A DNA stretch of 64,000 bases from UBA7359 sp038142205 (GCA_038142205.1 JAYQJO010000001.1:2294001-2358000); one strand, 5' to 3'. Shown: positions 1-9,598, numbered from the stretch's first letter. The notes: a model not told the origin generated them from the sequence alone. Numbers and translations: made by a program.

Positions 1-86
1 ATCATGCTTCTAACATCAATCAATAGCGCATCGTCTGTTTTTTGTAAAATGTCATACGCTTGTTTCGGGTCAACTTCTTTAATCAT
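1..86 (-). CDS. Rhodanese-like domain protein, 5' end only
   Basis: Partial gene running off the left edge. The first 28 or so codons are visible; they start at ATG 86 with an AAGG-type ribosome site about 7 bases upstream. The peptide begins MIKEVDPKQAYDIL and then reads DALLIDVRS, the typical opening of a rhodanese fold in which LIDVR is the first core strand. The catalytic cysteine loop lies outside the window, so sulfurtransferase activity cannot be judged. It is transcribed away from ilvE. Family assignment is inference from a short stretch. Confidence 0.6.
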   Translation of the reverse strand, partial: MIKEVDPKQAYDILQKTDDALLIDVRSM

Positions 87-248
87 TACTTTCACCTTGG
101 TTAGACAGCCTGCCTTTGTTAGTTTTTACACTCTATTCTAGCTTCGATTGGAGGAATAAAATTGATATTTTCAAAGTTTTATTGATTGCGCATGATAGGC
201 GCATTAACATTACCCAGTTTTAATCAATAATAACGGTAAAAGAATAGT

Positions 249-1169
249 ATGAGTATGGATGATCGTGACGGGGTAATCTGGCTTGATGGCGAGTTTGTTC
301 CCTGGAGAGAGGCAAAAACACATGTATTAACACATACCTTGCATTATGGCATGGGAGTATTCGAGGGCGTACGTGCCTATAAAGCTGGGAAAGGCACCGC
401 GATTTTTCGTCTTGCTGAACATACAGACAGACTATTTCGATCTGCGCATATTTTAAATATGCCGATGCCTTATGATAAAGACACTATCAATCAGGCCTGT
501 CTTGATACCGTTAAAAATAATGAACTGGAAACGGCCTATCTTCGACCAATGTGTTTTTATGGCTCCGAAGGCATGGGCTTAAGAGCTGACGGGCTGAAAG
601 TACATGTTATGGTTGCAGCGTGGGAATGGGGCTCCTATCTTGGTAATGAAGGTCTTAAAAAAGGCATTAGAATTAAAACGTCTTCCTATACACGTCATCA
701 TGTGAATATCACCATGTGCAAGGCCAAAGCTAATGGTAATTACATGAATTCGATGCTTGCCTTACAGGAAGCTTTAACCGACGGTTATGATGAAGCATTG
801 TTACTTGATAATGAAGGCTATGTTGCTGAAGGTAGTGGTGAAAATATTTTTATTGTTCGTAATGGTGTCATATACACCCCGGACTTAACCTCTGCACTGG
901 AAGGCATTACCCGCGAAACCATTATGCAATTTGCTGAAGAAAACAACATTGAGGTTAAGGAAAAACGTATTACCCGTGATGAAGTTTGGGTTGCCGATGA
1001 AGCATTTTTTACCGGCACCGCTGCAGAAGTAACGCCGATTCGTGAACTGGACAACCGTCAAATTGGCGAAGGTAAACGCGGCCCAATTACTGAAAAATTA
1101 CAAAAACAGTATTTTGATTGTGTTGAAGGCAAGCTTGAGCAATATAAAAACTGGTTAAGTTATATTTAA
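249..1169 (+). CDS. ilvE: Branched-chain amino acid aminotransferase
   Basis: PLP-dependent fold-type IV transaminase that makes leucine, isoleucine and valine from their 2-oxo acids using glutamate. The 306-residue length is normal. The N-terminal HYGMGVFEGVRAY block, the PLP-lysine region KANGNYMNS near residue 160, the EGSGENIF cofactor loop and GITRETIM near the C-terminus are all present. The chosen ATG has no strong Shine-Dalgarno; the ATG two codons downstream (255) is equally possible. It is followed after 10 bases by a small zinc protein and then by the glycan locus. In Pseudomonas ilvE also sits beside the LPS core genes, which supports orthology. Confidence 0.95.
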   Translation: MSMDDRDGVIWLDGEFVPWREAKTHVLTHTLHYGMGVFEGVRAYKAGKGTAIFRLAEHTDRLFRSAHILNMPMPYDKDTINQACLDTVKNNELETAYLRPMCFYGSEGMGLRADGLKVHVMVAAWEWGSYLGNEGLKKGIRIKTSSYTRHHVNITMCKAKANGNYMNSMLALQEALTDGYDEALLLDNEGYVAEGSGENIFIVRNGVIYTPDLTSALEGITRETIMQFAEENNIEVKEKRITRDEVWVADEAFFTGTAAEVTPIRELDNRQIGEGKRGPITEKLQKQYFDCVEGKLEQYKNWLSYI

Positions 1170-1179
1170 GGAGGCTGTC

Positions 1180-1383
1180 ATGAGTAACACCGAGCAAGAA
1201 ATAGCTGACGTATCAACCAGCGCGGAAACAGTTTTTCAGATCAAAAAAGATCAGTTACCTTTGCATTGCCCCTTACCGGAAATGAGCCTATGGAACCAAC
1301 ACCCGAAAGTTTACATTCCGATAGAAGAAACAGGCAAAGGCAAATGTCCTTACTGTAGTACTGAATTTATTCTTGAGGGGTAA
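1180..1383 (+). CDS. Small zinc-finger domain protein (zf-CHCC type)
   Basis: A 67-residue protein with a clear GGAGG ribosome site just before the ATG. It ends in a zinc-binding pattern: a cysteine in LPLHCPLPE, a histidine in NQHPKVY and the pair CPYC in GKCPYCSTEF. This matches the short proteobacterial zf-CHCC proteins related to the mitochondrial complex I accessory subunit NDUFS6. Its cellular role is not established. It is closely coupled to ilvE (10-base gap), so the two are probably co-transcribed. Confidence 0.8.
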   Translation: MSNTEQEIADVSTSAETVFQIKKDQLPLHCPLPEMSLWNQHPKVYIPIEETGKGKCPYCSTEFILEG

Positions 1384-1398
1384 TTTTACTCCTAACAC

Positions 1399-2301
1399 AT
1401 GGCATTAACACTTTGGCGCATTACAGACGGGAAGGCCGGGCACGACTCCCAAACAACAGGCTTATGTGATGCGATAAAAAAACTAAAAGATATTAATTGT
1501 TTTGATATTAAAGCTGAATCAGCCTTTTCTAATTTCAAAAACTTTTTGCGAAACCAATTTCCCTTAGGACAAGACCTGCCTGATCCCGATTTAATTATTG
1601 GCGCAGGACATGGCTGTCACTTGACAATTTTATCTGCAAAAAAAGCACGTGGCGGCAAAACGATAGTTTTGATGAAACCCAGTTTACCTTTATCTTTATT
1701 TGATCTTTGTATTATTCCTGAACACGATCAAATAAAGGATAAAAATAATGTCATAACGACAAAAGGCGCAATAAACCCCGTTCAATTTAATGAAAACAAA
1801 TCTAATAATACAGGCTTGTTCCTTATAGGCGGTCCATCTAAACATTACTATTGGGACGAAAAAGATCTTATTAGGCAAATAAAAGAAATAATTAAACAAA
1901 CCCCTGATATTCGCTGGGCTATTGCAGACTCGCCGCGCACGCCTAAAAAAACACTGTCGCTGCTGACCGGCTTAAACAATATTGAAACTTTAAGTTATAA
2001 AAATACTGACAGCGATAAACTCCGCGGGTTTATTTTTAAATCCAGCACTATCTGGGTTAGTGAAGACAGTGTTTCAATGATTTATGAGTCTCTATCTTCC
2101 GGCGCTGCTGTTGGCTTATTAAATGTAAAACAAAAAACAAAAAACCGTATTTCTGATTCCATTGATACTTTGATTAATGAAAGACAGCTAACTTCTTTTT
2201 CAAGCTGGGAAAAAATGAATGAATTACTGTTGCCGGCAAACAAGTTTAATGAAGCTGATAACTGCGTAAAACAACTATTAGAACGAGGATTATTAACTTG
2301 A
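1399..2301 (+). CDS. ELM1/GtrOC1-like putative glycosyltransferase
   Basis: A 300-residue protein beginning MALTLWRITDGKAGHDSQ, the characteristic start of the Mito_fiss_Elm1 family (bacterial relatives of plant ELM1, distantly similar to GT-B glycosyltransferases). Further matching blocks are DLIIGAGHGCH near residue 70, FLIGGPSKHYYWD near 140 and WVSEDSVSMIYESLSSGAAVG near 220, the last resembling a nucleotide-sugar-binding C-terminal half. It opens the envelope glycan locus and lies 15 bases after the zinc protein. Bacterial members are commonly found among LPS or capsule genes; the exact reaction is unknown. Confidence 0.75.
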   Translation: MALTLWRITDGKAGHDSQTTGLCDAIKKLKDINCFDIKAESAFSNFKNFLRNQFPLGQDLPDPDLIIGAGHGCHLTILSAKKARGGKTIVLMKPSLPLSLFDLCIIPEHDQIKDKNNVITTKGAINPVQFNENKSNNTGLFLIGGPSKHYYWDEKDLIRQIKEIIKQTPDIRWAIADSPRTPKKTLSLLTGLNNIETLSYKNTDSDKLRGFIFKSSTIWVSEDSVSMIYESLSSGAAVGLLNVKQKTKNRISDSIDTLINERQLTSFSSWEKMNELLLPANKFNEADNCVKQLLERGLLT

Positions 2302-2468
2302 GTAATATCGATTCAAATAGTATTGCTTTCTGTATATAACGCCCAGGAAACCCCTAACTCAAAGCCTACCTTGTTAAGAAAGGCTTCAATATCAAGCTGA
2401 CAGCATCGTAAGCTATTAAAGATTAAGTTATTATACGCTTCATTAATTTACTACCCACGAGCACTTTT

Positions 2469-3575
2469 TTGAAACCTACCGTATTACAAATCTTGCCTGA
2501 ACTGGACTGTGGCGGCGTAGAACGCGGCACACTGGAGGTTGCAGCAGAACTGGTGCAAAGAGGCCATCGATCTATTGTCATTTCCGGCCCAGGCAAAATG
2601 GTGTCGCAACTTGTTTCAGAAGGTAGTGAACACATTAATTTGCCGGTGGGCAAAAAATCCATTTTCAGTGCGATCAGACTAATCTCAAAATTACGAAAAA
2701 TATTTGAAGAACAGAAAATCGATGTTATCCATGCCCGTTCTCGTTTACCTGCCTGGCTAGCTTATCTCGCCTGGAAAAAAATGGATACACATAGCCGCCC
2801 GCACTTTATCACCACAGTCCATGGCCCTTATACAGTAAATCGCTACAGCAAAATTATGGTTTCTGGTGGACGCATTATTGCGATTTCACAATATATTAAA
2901 GACTATATTCTTAATAATTATTCCGATACGGATGAAAGTAAAATTGAAATTATTCACCGTGGTATAAGTAAAGACAAATTCCCTTATGGCTTCAAACCAT
3001 CCGATGAATGGTTAAACAATTGGCGAACACAATATCCACAACTTTCAGAAAAGTTTATTGTTACTTTGCCGGGAAGAATTACACGCTGGAAAGGGCATAA
3101 CGATTTTATCGATATCATTATCAAAGCCAGGAACAAAGGTCTAGATGTACATGGTGTTATTGCTGGCGGAATCGATAAGGGAAAAGAAAAATACCTGGAT
3201 GAATTAAAGTCTATAATTATTTCAAATAAAATGGATAAGCATTTTACCTTTATAGGCCAAAGAGATGATATGAGAGAAGTTATGTCTGTTTCAGACATAG
3301 TTTTATCTTTGGCGACAACACCTGAGGCCTTTGGCAGAACAGCACTTGAAGCCCTGTGCCTCGGCGTCCCTGTTATTGCGTATGATCATGGCGGAGCAAA
3401 AGAAGTGCTTACCGAAATGTTTCCTGAAGGCAAAGCCATGCCTTTAGACCCAGACAGCGTTGCATCAATCATCAATACATTTTATAAATCAATGCCAACA
3501 GTAAAAGACGAAAATGCTTTTACGCTGGATACTATGCTTGATAAAACTATTTCTATTTATAATTCTTTTGCTTAA
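2469..3575 (+). CDS. Glycosyltransferase family 4 (GT-B)
   Basis: A 368-residue GT4 enzyme for sugar transfer onto a lipid-linked or LPS acceptor at the cytoplasmic face. The N-terminal domain has ILPELDCGGVERGTLEVA, a glycine-rich acceptor loop. The C-terminal domain opens with VTLPGRITRWKGH and contains the EX7E element in TPEAFGRTALEALCLGVP, followed by VIAYDHGGAKEVL. The first codon appears to be TTG at 2469, because the conserved beginning KPTVLQILPEL follows directly and no ATG is nearby. The 167 bases before it hold no gene. Sugar and acceptor are unknown. Confidence 0.85.
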   Translation: MKPTVLQILPELDCGGVERGTLEVAAELVQRGHRSIVISGPGKMVSQLVSEGSEHINLPVGKKSIFSAIRLISKLRKIFEEQKIDVIHARSRLPAWLAYLAWKKMDTHSRPHFITTVHGPYTVNRYSKIMVSGGRIIAISQYIKDYILNNYSDTDESKIEIIHRGISKDKFPYGFKPSDEWLNNWRTQYPQLSEKFIVTLPGRITRWKGHNDFIDIIIKARNKGLDVHGVIAGGIDKGKEKYLDELKSIIISNKMDKHFTFIGQRDDMREVMSVSDIVLSLATTPEAFGRTALEALCLGVPVIAYDHGGAKEVLTEMFPEGKAMPLDPDSVASIINTFYKSMPTVKDENAFTLDTMLDKTISIYNSFA

Positions 3576-3583
3576 AAAGCTAA

Positions 3584-4498
3584 ATGGAAAAAGAAACTAA
3601 AACTGTTGCGATATGCATTGCCACGTTTAAGCGACCGGAATTATTACATAATTGTCTTGCTTCTATAGGACAATTAATTATTCCTGACAATTACACGGCT
3701 ATAATTGTAGTTGTTGATAATGATAGCGAACGATCGGGAGAAAGCGGTTTTAATAAAGCAATAAAAAATATCAATATTGACTCATATTATTATGTTGAAC
3801 CAGAACAAGGGCTTAGTGCAGTAAGGAATAGCTTGCTTGAAAAAGCATTAGATCATAATGTAGATTTTATTGCATTTATTGATGACGATGAACTACCTCA
3901 TAAACAGTGGCTAATTAACATAATAAAGGGGTTTAAAATAAATAATAGCGATATCGTTACAGCGCCGGTATTACCTATAAACGAATCTGTAGCCCCTGAT
4001 AACTTTACAACTAATCCTAACCGGCCTTCTGGTAGTACACCGAGAACCATTTCAACTAACAACGTTATTTTTAGTAAAAAACTAATCGGCGAACATGGCT
4101 TGCGATTTGATCGTTATTTTGACTTCATTGGCGGCGAAGACTTTGACTTTTTCGATCGCGCTATAAAAAAAGGCATGACGCCGGTATGGATAGATGACGC
4201 AATTGTTTTCGAAACCATATTTCTGGAAAGAAAAACAAGAAAATACATTATATACCGCCACTTTACTGGCGGGATTAATGCGATAATGCGATACCGAAGA
4301 CATCATTCGCTTATGGTTGCATGGAGCAAATACTTACCTAAAATTATAGGCAAAATAATTGGCGCACTAATATCTTTAATAATTTCACCTTTTTACGAAC
4401 ATAAAAAAAACTTTAATAAATTTCTTATTAAAGCATCTAATGGAATTGGCTATTTATGCGGATTGTTAAATATTATTGTTGAACGATACAGATATTGA
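3584..4498 (+). CDS. Glycosyltransferase family 2 (GT-A)
   Basis: A 304-residue inverting GT2 enzyme. It starts with VAICIATFKRPELLHNCL, the nucleotide-binding start of the family. The DXD-type metal site is in FIAFIDDDELPH near residue 100, and an ED acid pair occurs in FIGGEDFDFFDRA near residue 185. The last 60 residues are basic and hydrophobic, suggesting peripheral membrane association. It is 8 bases after the GT4 gene and 12 bases before the O-antigen ligase, so the three are likely one operon. Donor sugar unknown. Confidence 0.87.
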   Translation: MEKETKTVAICIATFKRPELLHNCLASIGQLIIPDNYTAIIVVVDNDSERSGESGFNKAIKNINIDSYYYVEPEQGLSAVRNSLLEKALDHNVDFIAFIDDDELPHKQWLINIIKGFKINNSDIVTAPVLPINESVAPDNFTTNPNRPSGSTPRTISTNNVIFSKKLIGEHGLRFDRYFDFIGGEDFDFFDRAIKKGMTPVWIDDAIVFETIFLERKTRKYIIYRHFTGGINAIMRYRRHHSLMVAWSKYLPKIIGKIIGALISLIISPFYEHKKNFNKFLIKASNGIGYLCGLLNIIVERYRY

Positions 4499-4510
4499 AA
4501 TGAAGTCACT

Positions 4511-5758
4511 ATGTCAGATTTAAAACGATTTATTAAAAGTTATTGGCCTTGTATTTTAATACTGCTGGCTTTTATCGGTTTTGTTAGCAAAGCGTTGTAC
4601 AATTATCCCATAGGATTAATGGCTTTATTAGGCGCATATACGCTTATTAGAGATCCGAAGGTGATACTGGAAGACAAAACATTAAAAATATTTTCTTTGG
4701 TTTTCCTTTGTCTTTGGCTGCCCTTATTAATTTCATTTCCTGATGCTGTTAATAAAGCACATTCAGCACGCACGGTTTTTCCTTACTTAAGGTTTTTCTT
4801 TGCCGGCATCTTTATTATCACGGAATTAAATAAAAAACCGGAGCGAATAAGCTTTATTATTAAAGGTATATATTACATTGTGCTTTTCTGGTGTGTAGAT
4901 GCAACTATTCAATTTATTTTTGGCAAGAACCTGCTAGGGTTTCCTTATGAGCCAGGACATATAACCGGAATGTTCTATCCTAGGAATACTATCTCGCATA
5001 TATGCGCAATTCTTTCTACTTTTACTTTTTTCTACGCCTATAATAATTTTGAAAAGAAAAAGCTCCTTGCTCTTAGCATCATACCTTTGTTTTTTATTCT
5101 TCTGTTAAGTGGCCGCCGTGCCGCCTGGGTTATGCTGGCACTTTCCTGTCTTGGCTTTATTTCTTATAGTTTTTATTTTTCAAAAAACAAAAAACGTTTC
5201 TCAAAACTGCTTGGCATTATCACCGGAACAATTGTTATATTGCTTTGTTCAACCATTGTTTTTCATAAGCCCACTAATGATCGCTTTAACGTTACGTTAG
5301 GTTTATTTAGCGGAAATTATGAGCAAATCAGTAATGCCACCGCAAAAAGATTGCCAATATGGGAAACGTCTATCTCTATAATAAAAAAACACCCTGTAAA
5401 TGGCGTTGGCCCTAGAGGCTTTCGTCATATTTACAAAGAGCATGCTACAGAAGATGACTTTTATATTAAATTTAATAAAGGGATGCCTTCACAACCTCAT
5501 ATTATTATTCTTGAGATACTGGCAGAAACCGGTTTGATTGGGTTTTTAGGCTATATATTTGTTTTATTTTTGATTTTCAATTTATTATTTAAGACCAAAG
5601 ATAAAAAAGCTTTAATTCCATACTTTATTCCTGTCATTGTTGCTATGTTTCCCATTAACACGCACATGGCTTTTTATGGCTCTATATGGTCTAGTATGTC
5701 CTGGCTATTGCTTGCATTGTATTTTTCAAAAGTGAAAAAAATATCTTCTAATAATTAA
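4511..5758 (+). CDS. O-antigen ligase family protein (WaaL/Wzy_C)
   Basis: A 415-residue polytopic inner-membrane protein with about ten hydrophobic segments. The periplasmic loop carries NGVGPRGFRHIYKEH and, after it, SQPHIIILEILAETGLIGF, which corresponds to the conserved histidine region of Wzy_C ligases and polymerases. An arginine pair in LLSGRRAAWVML matches another conserved ligase position. Such proteins transfer undecaprenyl-linked glycan onto lipid A-core. Neighbouring GT9 heptosyltransferase-like genes favour a core-linked ligase role, but an O-antigen polymerase cannot be excluded from sequence alone. Confidence 0.8.
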   Translation: MSDLKRFIKSYWPCILILLAFIGFVSKALYNYPIGLMALLGAYTLIRDPKVILEDKTLKIFSLVFLCLWLPLLISFPDAVNKAHSARTVFPYLRFFFAGIFIITELNKKPERISFIIKGIYYIVLFWCVDATIQFIFGKNLLGFPYEPGHITGMFYPRNTISHICAILSTFTFFYAYNNFEKKKLLALSIIPLFFILLLSGRRAAWVMLALSCLGFISYSFYFSKNKKRFSKLLGIITGTIVILLCSTIVFHKPTNDRFNVTLGLFSGNYEQISNATAKRLPIWETSISIIKKHPVNGVGPRGFRHIYKEHATEDDFYIKFNKGMPSQPHIIILEILAETGLIGFLGYIFVLFLIFNLLFKTKDKKALIPYFIPVIVAMFPINTHMAFYGSIWSSMSWLLLALYFSKVKKISSNN

Positions 5759-5768
5759 CTATTAAGTA

Positions 5769-6728
5769 ATGAAGGTTTTAATAATTAAACTAGGTGCGTT
5801 AGGGGATATTATTACCTCGACATCTATAATAGAACAAATTATTAAACACCATAATAGTGATGAAATATTTTTACTAACAAGCTCAGGCTTTGAAAAGCTT
5901 TTATTAAATTTTGAGAAATTAAATGTTTTTTCTTTTGATAGAAAAGGCCTCGCAGAAAAAATTAAATCAATACTGTGGATAAGAAAAAATAAATTTGATC
6001 GAATCTACGATTTACAATCAAACGACAGAACAACATTATACTGTGCACTCTCGGGCAGCCCTTATCGTGCAGGCAATCATCCTCGATACCCTTATCAGGC
6101 ACACCCTAAAACAAAATATATAGGCGAGTGTCATTCATTTAATCGTTTAAACCAGATACTGGAAAGCGCAGGTATTGAAAAAGCACATCCTCGACCCTTT
6201 CTTCCAATAACCAACGCTGTTGTTAGCCAAGTATCAGAATGGCTACATGAAAAAAAACTGCCAGACAAACGCTTTGTTTTATTACACGCTGGCTCTAGCG
6301 CCATGCACTTGCAAAAGAGATGGCCTTTTTTTTCTGAGCTGGCTTCTGTTCTTAGTGAGCGCTACTCCATAGTCTGGATAGGCGGCAAGGATGATAGAGA
6401 AACCAACAAAACTTTAAGCTTGCAGGTCGGCGCAGACGCAACAAATCAATTTAGTATTCTTGCACTTGCGCAATTGGGGAAAAAAGCGGCCTTTGCTGTA
6501 ACGAATGACTCTGCACCAATGCATATTTTATCATGCTCTGAAATACCTGTTTTCGGTTTATTCGGCCCAACTTACGCACGGAGAACTCATGCTTTGGGGC
6601 AATTGGAAAATGTAATAACGGCACAAACAGAAATAGCTAAAAACGATCAAAGCTTCGTGCCGAAAGATATTTCCAACATATCCGTTGATAAAGTAATAAA
6701 TAAATTAAAAGAACGGAGTCTTCTATGA
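5769..6728 (+). CDS. Glycosyltransferase family 9, heptosyltransferase-like
   Basis: A 319-residue GT-B enzyme of the ADP-heptose transferase family. It begins MKVLIIKLGALGDIITST, the standard GT9 start. The C-terminal donor domain contains VLLHAGSSAMHLQKRWP near residue 175 and FAVTNDSAPMHILS followed by VFGLFGPT, the family signature. It would add heptose or a related sugar to the inner core of LPS. It overlaps the next gene by an ATGA, indicating translational coupling. Which core position it acts on is not deducible. Confidence 0.85.
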   Translation: MKVLIIKLGALGDIITSTSIIEQIIKHHNSDEIFLLTSSGFEKLLLNFEKLNVFSFDRKGLAEKIKSILWIRKNKFDRIYDLQSNDRTTLYCALSGSPYRAGNHPRYPYQAHPKTKYIGECHSFNRLNQILESAGIEKAHPRPFLPITNAVVSQVSEWLHEKKLPDKRFVLLHAGSSAMHLQKRWPFFSELASVLSERYSIVWIGGKDDRETNKTLSLQVGADATNQFSILALAQLGKKAAFAVTNDSAPMHILSCSEIPVFGLFGPTYARRTHALGQLENVITAQTEIAKNDQSFVPKDISNISVDKVINKLKERSLL

Positions 6729-7837
6729 GCTTCAACGATAAATTGTCGCTTGCTTATGTCAGGTTTATAAAATTATTTAGATTAACCGTTATTAATATTT
6801 TCGTTTCTCTTTTTTTTAAAAAGAAATCAAATATTAATAAAATATTAATAAACCGGGACGGAGCATTCGGAGACTCTATTGTTGCGCTTCCGGCAATAAG
6901 CATCATTAGACAAAATTATCCTGACGCACAAATAGATCTTTTATCTATAAACAATAATGGAATTTCTTTTAAAGATCTCGGTATTCATGAAGAGCTGATC
7001 AACAGCCTGTATAACATCCATAAAGAACAGCGAAAGGAAATACTAAAACAATTAAAAGAACAAGGTTATGACTTGTTTATACAGTTTCCTCAAAATATAG
7101 GGTTATACAAATCCATTCGTAATATTTTTTTAGTACGGTTTTATTTAAGAATACCGAGTGCTTTTGGATGGGATGCAGGCCGAGTAAAGTCTTTTATGAG
7201 ATTGCAAAAGAAACACGAAACTATTCCTACAGAACGCCATCGCTTTATTTACACGCTCAAAGAAAACGGCCTTGATGGCGAGATTGCTTATCCTCTTGAA
7301 AGCCTAAAGCCTGAAAGCAACGATATTTGCAAACTAACAGACACACAGCCCATTGCTTTTCTAATAGGCGGAAAGCTACAAGCGAAAAAATGGCCACTAA
7401 ATCATTGGAAGTCATTATCAAAGCTTATTGGTAGTGAAAAAAACATATTAATTCTGGGAGGAAAAGATGAGTTTGAAGAAGCAGAAGAAATAAACTCAAA
7501 GGAGAAAAACATCTTCAACCTTTGTGGAAAACTAACAATACCTGAATTACGCTATGTTCTGGAAAAATGCAGTATTGTAATTAGTCTTGATACTGGTGCC
7601 ATGCATTTGTGTGACACGACAAAGACTAGACAGGTTGTTCTTTTTTCTACCCGCGATTTATCTAATAAATGGTTTCCAAACAATAAAAACACTATTGTTT
7701 TGGAAAAAGTGGTTAACTGTAGTTTTTGCCTGAAAACCGATTGCTCAAACAATATTTGTATGAGCAACATTTTACCTAACGAAGTTTTTTCTGTGATGAA
7801 AAAGCAGATGGCGCAGGATCTTTACCACTCGTCATAA
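6725..7837 (+). CDS. Glycosyltransferase family 9, second copy
   Basis: A 370-residue GT9 protein with an N-terminal hydrophobic extension of about 35 residues (VINIFVSLFF) before the family start ILINRDGAFGDSIVALPA. The donor side has IAFLIGGKLQAKKWPLNHW and SLDTGAMHLCDTT. The C-terminus is cysteine-rich (CSFCLKTDCSNNIC), unlike the first copy. The start ATG overlaps the upstream stop by 4 bases. Its 3' end runs 16 bases into the end of the convergent sulfotransferase gene. Probable LPS core enzyme; specificity unknown. Confidence 0.82.
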   Translation: MSFNDKLSLAYVRFIKLFRLTVINIFVSLFFKKKSNINKILINRDGAFGDSIVALPAISIIRQNYPDAQIDLLSINNNGISFKDLGIHEELINSLYNIHKEQRKEILKQLKEQGYDLFIQFPQNIGLYKSIRNIFLVRFYLRIPSAFGWDAGRVKSFMRLQKKHETIPTERHRFIYTLKENGLDGEIAYPLESLKPESNDICKLTDTQPIAFLIGGKLQAKKWPLNHWKSLSKLIGSEKNILILGGKDEFEEAEEINSKEKNIFNLCGKLTIPELRYVLEKCSIVISLDTGAMHLCDTTKTRQVVLFSTRDLSNKWFPNNKNTIVLEKVVNCSFCLKTDCSNNICMSNILPNEVFSVMKKQMAQDLYHSS

Positions 7838-8634
7838 TTATAGGAAAAATCATAGCGAAGATACTCTTTACAGATTTGCTGAAAACGAAACTTGAGACTC
7901 TCATTAAACCATTCTTCCCTGTTTTTATTAGACACATTTACGACTTTTAAGTTATTTATCTTTAAATCTTTTTTCGCCATCTTTTCTTTACTTGACTGAC
8001 TAACTGCATAGGCTATCGAATCATCCATATCATTGAACTCTATCTCTATAAAGTTACTTATTTCTATTAGTTTTTCAGCTGTATTACCAATCAGATCTTC
8101 ATACTTAACAACTTTAATTTGTTCTTTATATTTTTCAGCAAGCTCGCCCCAACGATTAAGAAATCGAATATCCCACCAAATATCTTTATCAAATTTTTTA
8201 TTTAATGGATCACCTGAAAGATACTCAGAAAAAGAGCACTGATAAATTTTCCCGTGTTTCTGGAAGTGCGAAGTTAAGGCGTCCCTGATATCTCTTACTA
8301 AAATTATATATTTTGGGTGTTTGTTATTTTTTTTAGATAACGAAACCTTGATTAAAGGGTTTGGGATGGAATGGCATGCGCAAATTAAAGGTGAAGTAAT
8401 GTGCTTTGGCATTCTTTTAGGGCCTGGGCTTATAATCATATCGTCACCAATATGTTCTGGGAAAGGCAGGTTTTTATCATGTGCAATAGCCATGCTTAAC
8501 ATATACTTTAGCCAATGAGTTCCCGACTGATGCATACTAACGACAATAGCACCAAAGTTTTTGTGCCTGAGATATGAAAAGTTCGAAAAATCCCGACTAG
8601 TGCAGAAATAAAAGTTTTGTAATTTCTTTATCAT
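7822..8634 (-). CDS. Sulfotransferase domain protein
   Basis: A 270-residue PAPS-dependent sulfotransferase. The 5'-phosphosulfate loop is in VSMHQSGTHWLKYML near residue 35, with the SGTHWL core. The 3'-phosphate-binding block is YIILVRDIRDALTSHF near residue 110, and KVVKYEDLIGN follows near residue 175 as in other family members. The catalytic-base position cannot be fixed without an alignment. It lies inside the glycan locus and converges on a GT9 gene, so a carbohydrate acceptor in LPS or another surface glycan is the natural inference. Sulfonation of a small molecule remains possible. Confidence 0.8.
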   Translation of the reverse strand: MIKKLQNFYFCTSRDFSNFSYLRHKNFGAIVVSMHQSGTHWLKYMLSMAIAHDKNLPFPEHIGDDMIISPGPKRMPKHITSPLICACHSIPNPLIKVSLSKKNNKHPKYIILVRDIRDALTSHFQKHGKIYQCSFSEYLSGDPLNKKFDKDIWWDIRFLNRWGELAEKYKEQIKVVKYEDLIGNTAEKLIEISNFIEIEFNDMDDSIAYAVSQSSKEKMAKKDLKINNLKVVNVSNKNREEWFNESLKFRFQQICKEYLRYDFSYNYDEW

Positions 8635-8684
8635 AGCAAATTCATTTCATGAAACTTAATGCACATTAATAACGCCCAAAATTA

Positions 8685-9593
8685 TTAAGTTTTTAATAAC
8701 TGACTTAAAGTCTTAGATACATCGTTAAGAGAAATATTTTCAGCCTGCCTGTTTTCCCCTGAAAAACAAAAAGATTTATTTCCCCAGGGCCTGTAATGCT
8801 CTGGTTTTGCAGTACTAAAAAAGCTTATTGTTGTCGTATCAACGGCGGCGGCAATATGACCTGGCCCTGAGTCTGGCCCTATATATACATCACAATGCTT
8901 TAGCACTGCAGCAGTTTCCATAAGAGAACAGCCAGAAATATTAACGTGTTCTATATTAACGGAATTTATAATTTGCTCGTTCGCTGTTTTTTCATGAATT
9001 GAGCCGATATAAACAACATAGTTAATAAACTGTTTATGATCATTTAATAAATCTATATATTTTTTTACAGGCCAGTTTTTATGCGGTTTATTTGGATCGC
9101 CTACAGATAAAGCGACAACCTTTCCTTCAGATCGGTCAAGTTTTGAGAAAATTCTTTTAGAAAAAGCATCATCTTCTTCACTGTACCAAACTTTAGTTTT
9201 TGGTATGTTGCAAACACCGTCTATTGACTCAATTACACTGTGTAAGTTTTCTACAGCATGTTTAGACAAATCTTTTTCATTTTTTTTAATGTATTTTTTT
9301 TTGGCTTTCAATAAATAGGCAAGAAACCCGGTTCTGATATCGACAACAATGTCATAATAGTTTTTTCTTAAACTCAATAGCAAATGAGGCGTGCCGCGCA
9401 AAAACTTGTTTTTATCTTTGAGATAGACTTTCCCAATAAAAGGGCAATTGCTATACATGCTCACGGTCCTTTTGTCTGCAACGACATCTATTATTGCATC
9501 AGGGTACATTTTATTTAACGAAACAAGCACTGTTGAAGACATGACAACATCACCCACATAACTGAGACCAACAAATAAAACTTTAGTTACCAT
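8685..9593 (-). CDS. Glycosyltransferase family 9, third copy
   Basis: A 302-residue GT9 protein beginning KVLFVGLSYVGDVVMSSTVL. Donor-site elements are VALSVGDPNKPHKNWPVKK near residue 160 and YIGPDSGPGHIAAAV near residue 238, followed by STAKPEHYRPWG. It is on the opposite strand from the first two GT9 genes, 5 bases downstream of the DUF6165 gene, and so forms a separate small operon with it and possibly with the sulfotransferase 50 bases further on. Heptosyltransferase-like activity is inferred from the family only. Confidence 0.83.
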   Translation of the reverse strand: MVTKVLFVGLSYVGDVVMSSTVLVSLNKMYPDAIIDVVADKRTVSMYSNCPFIGKVYLKDKNKFLRGTPHLLLSLRKNYYDIVVDIRTGFLAYLLKAKKKYIKKNEKDLSKHAVENLHSVIESIDGVCNIPKTKVWYSEEDDAFSKRIFSKLDRSEGKVVALSVGDPNKPHKNWPVKKYIDLLNDHKQFINYVVYIGSIHEKTANEQIINSVNIEHVNISGCSLMETAAVLKHCDVYIGPDSGPGHIAAAVDTTTISFFSTAKPEHYRPWGNKSFCFSGENRQAENISLNDVSKTLSQLLKT

Positions 9594-9598
9594 TTCAT

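Noticed and set aside
155..185. Possible ilv leader peptide after GGAGGA upstream of ilvE
   Set aside because: The only short frame (TTG, seven codons) is not rich in Ile, Val or Leu, and no attenuator hairpin pair is visible.
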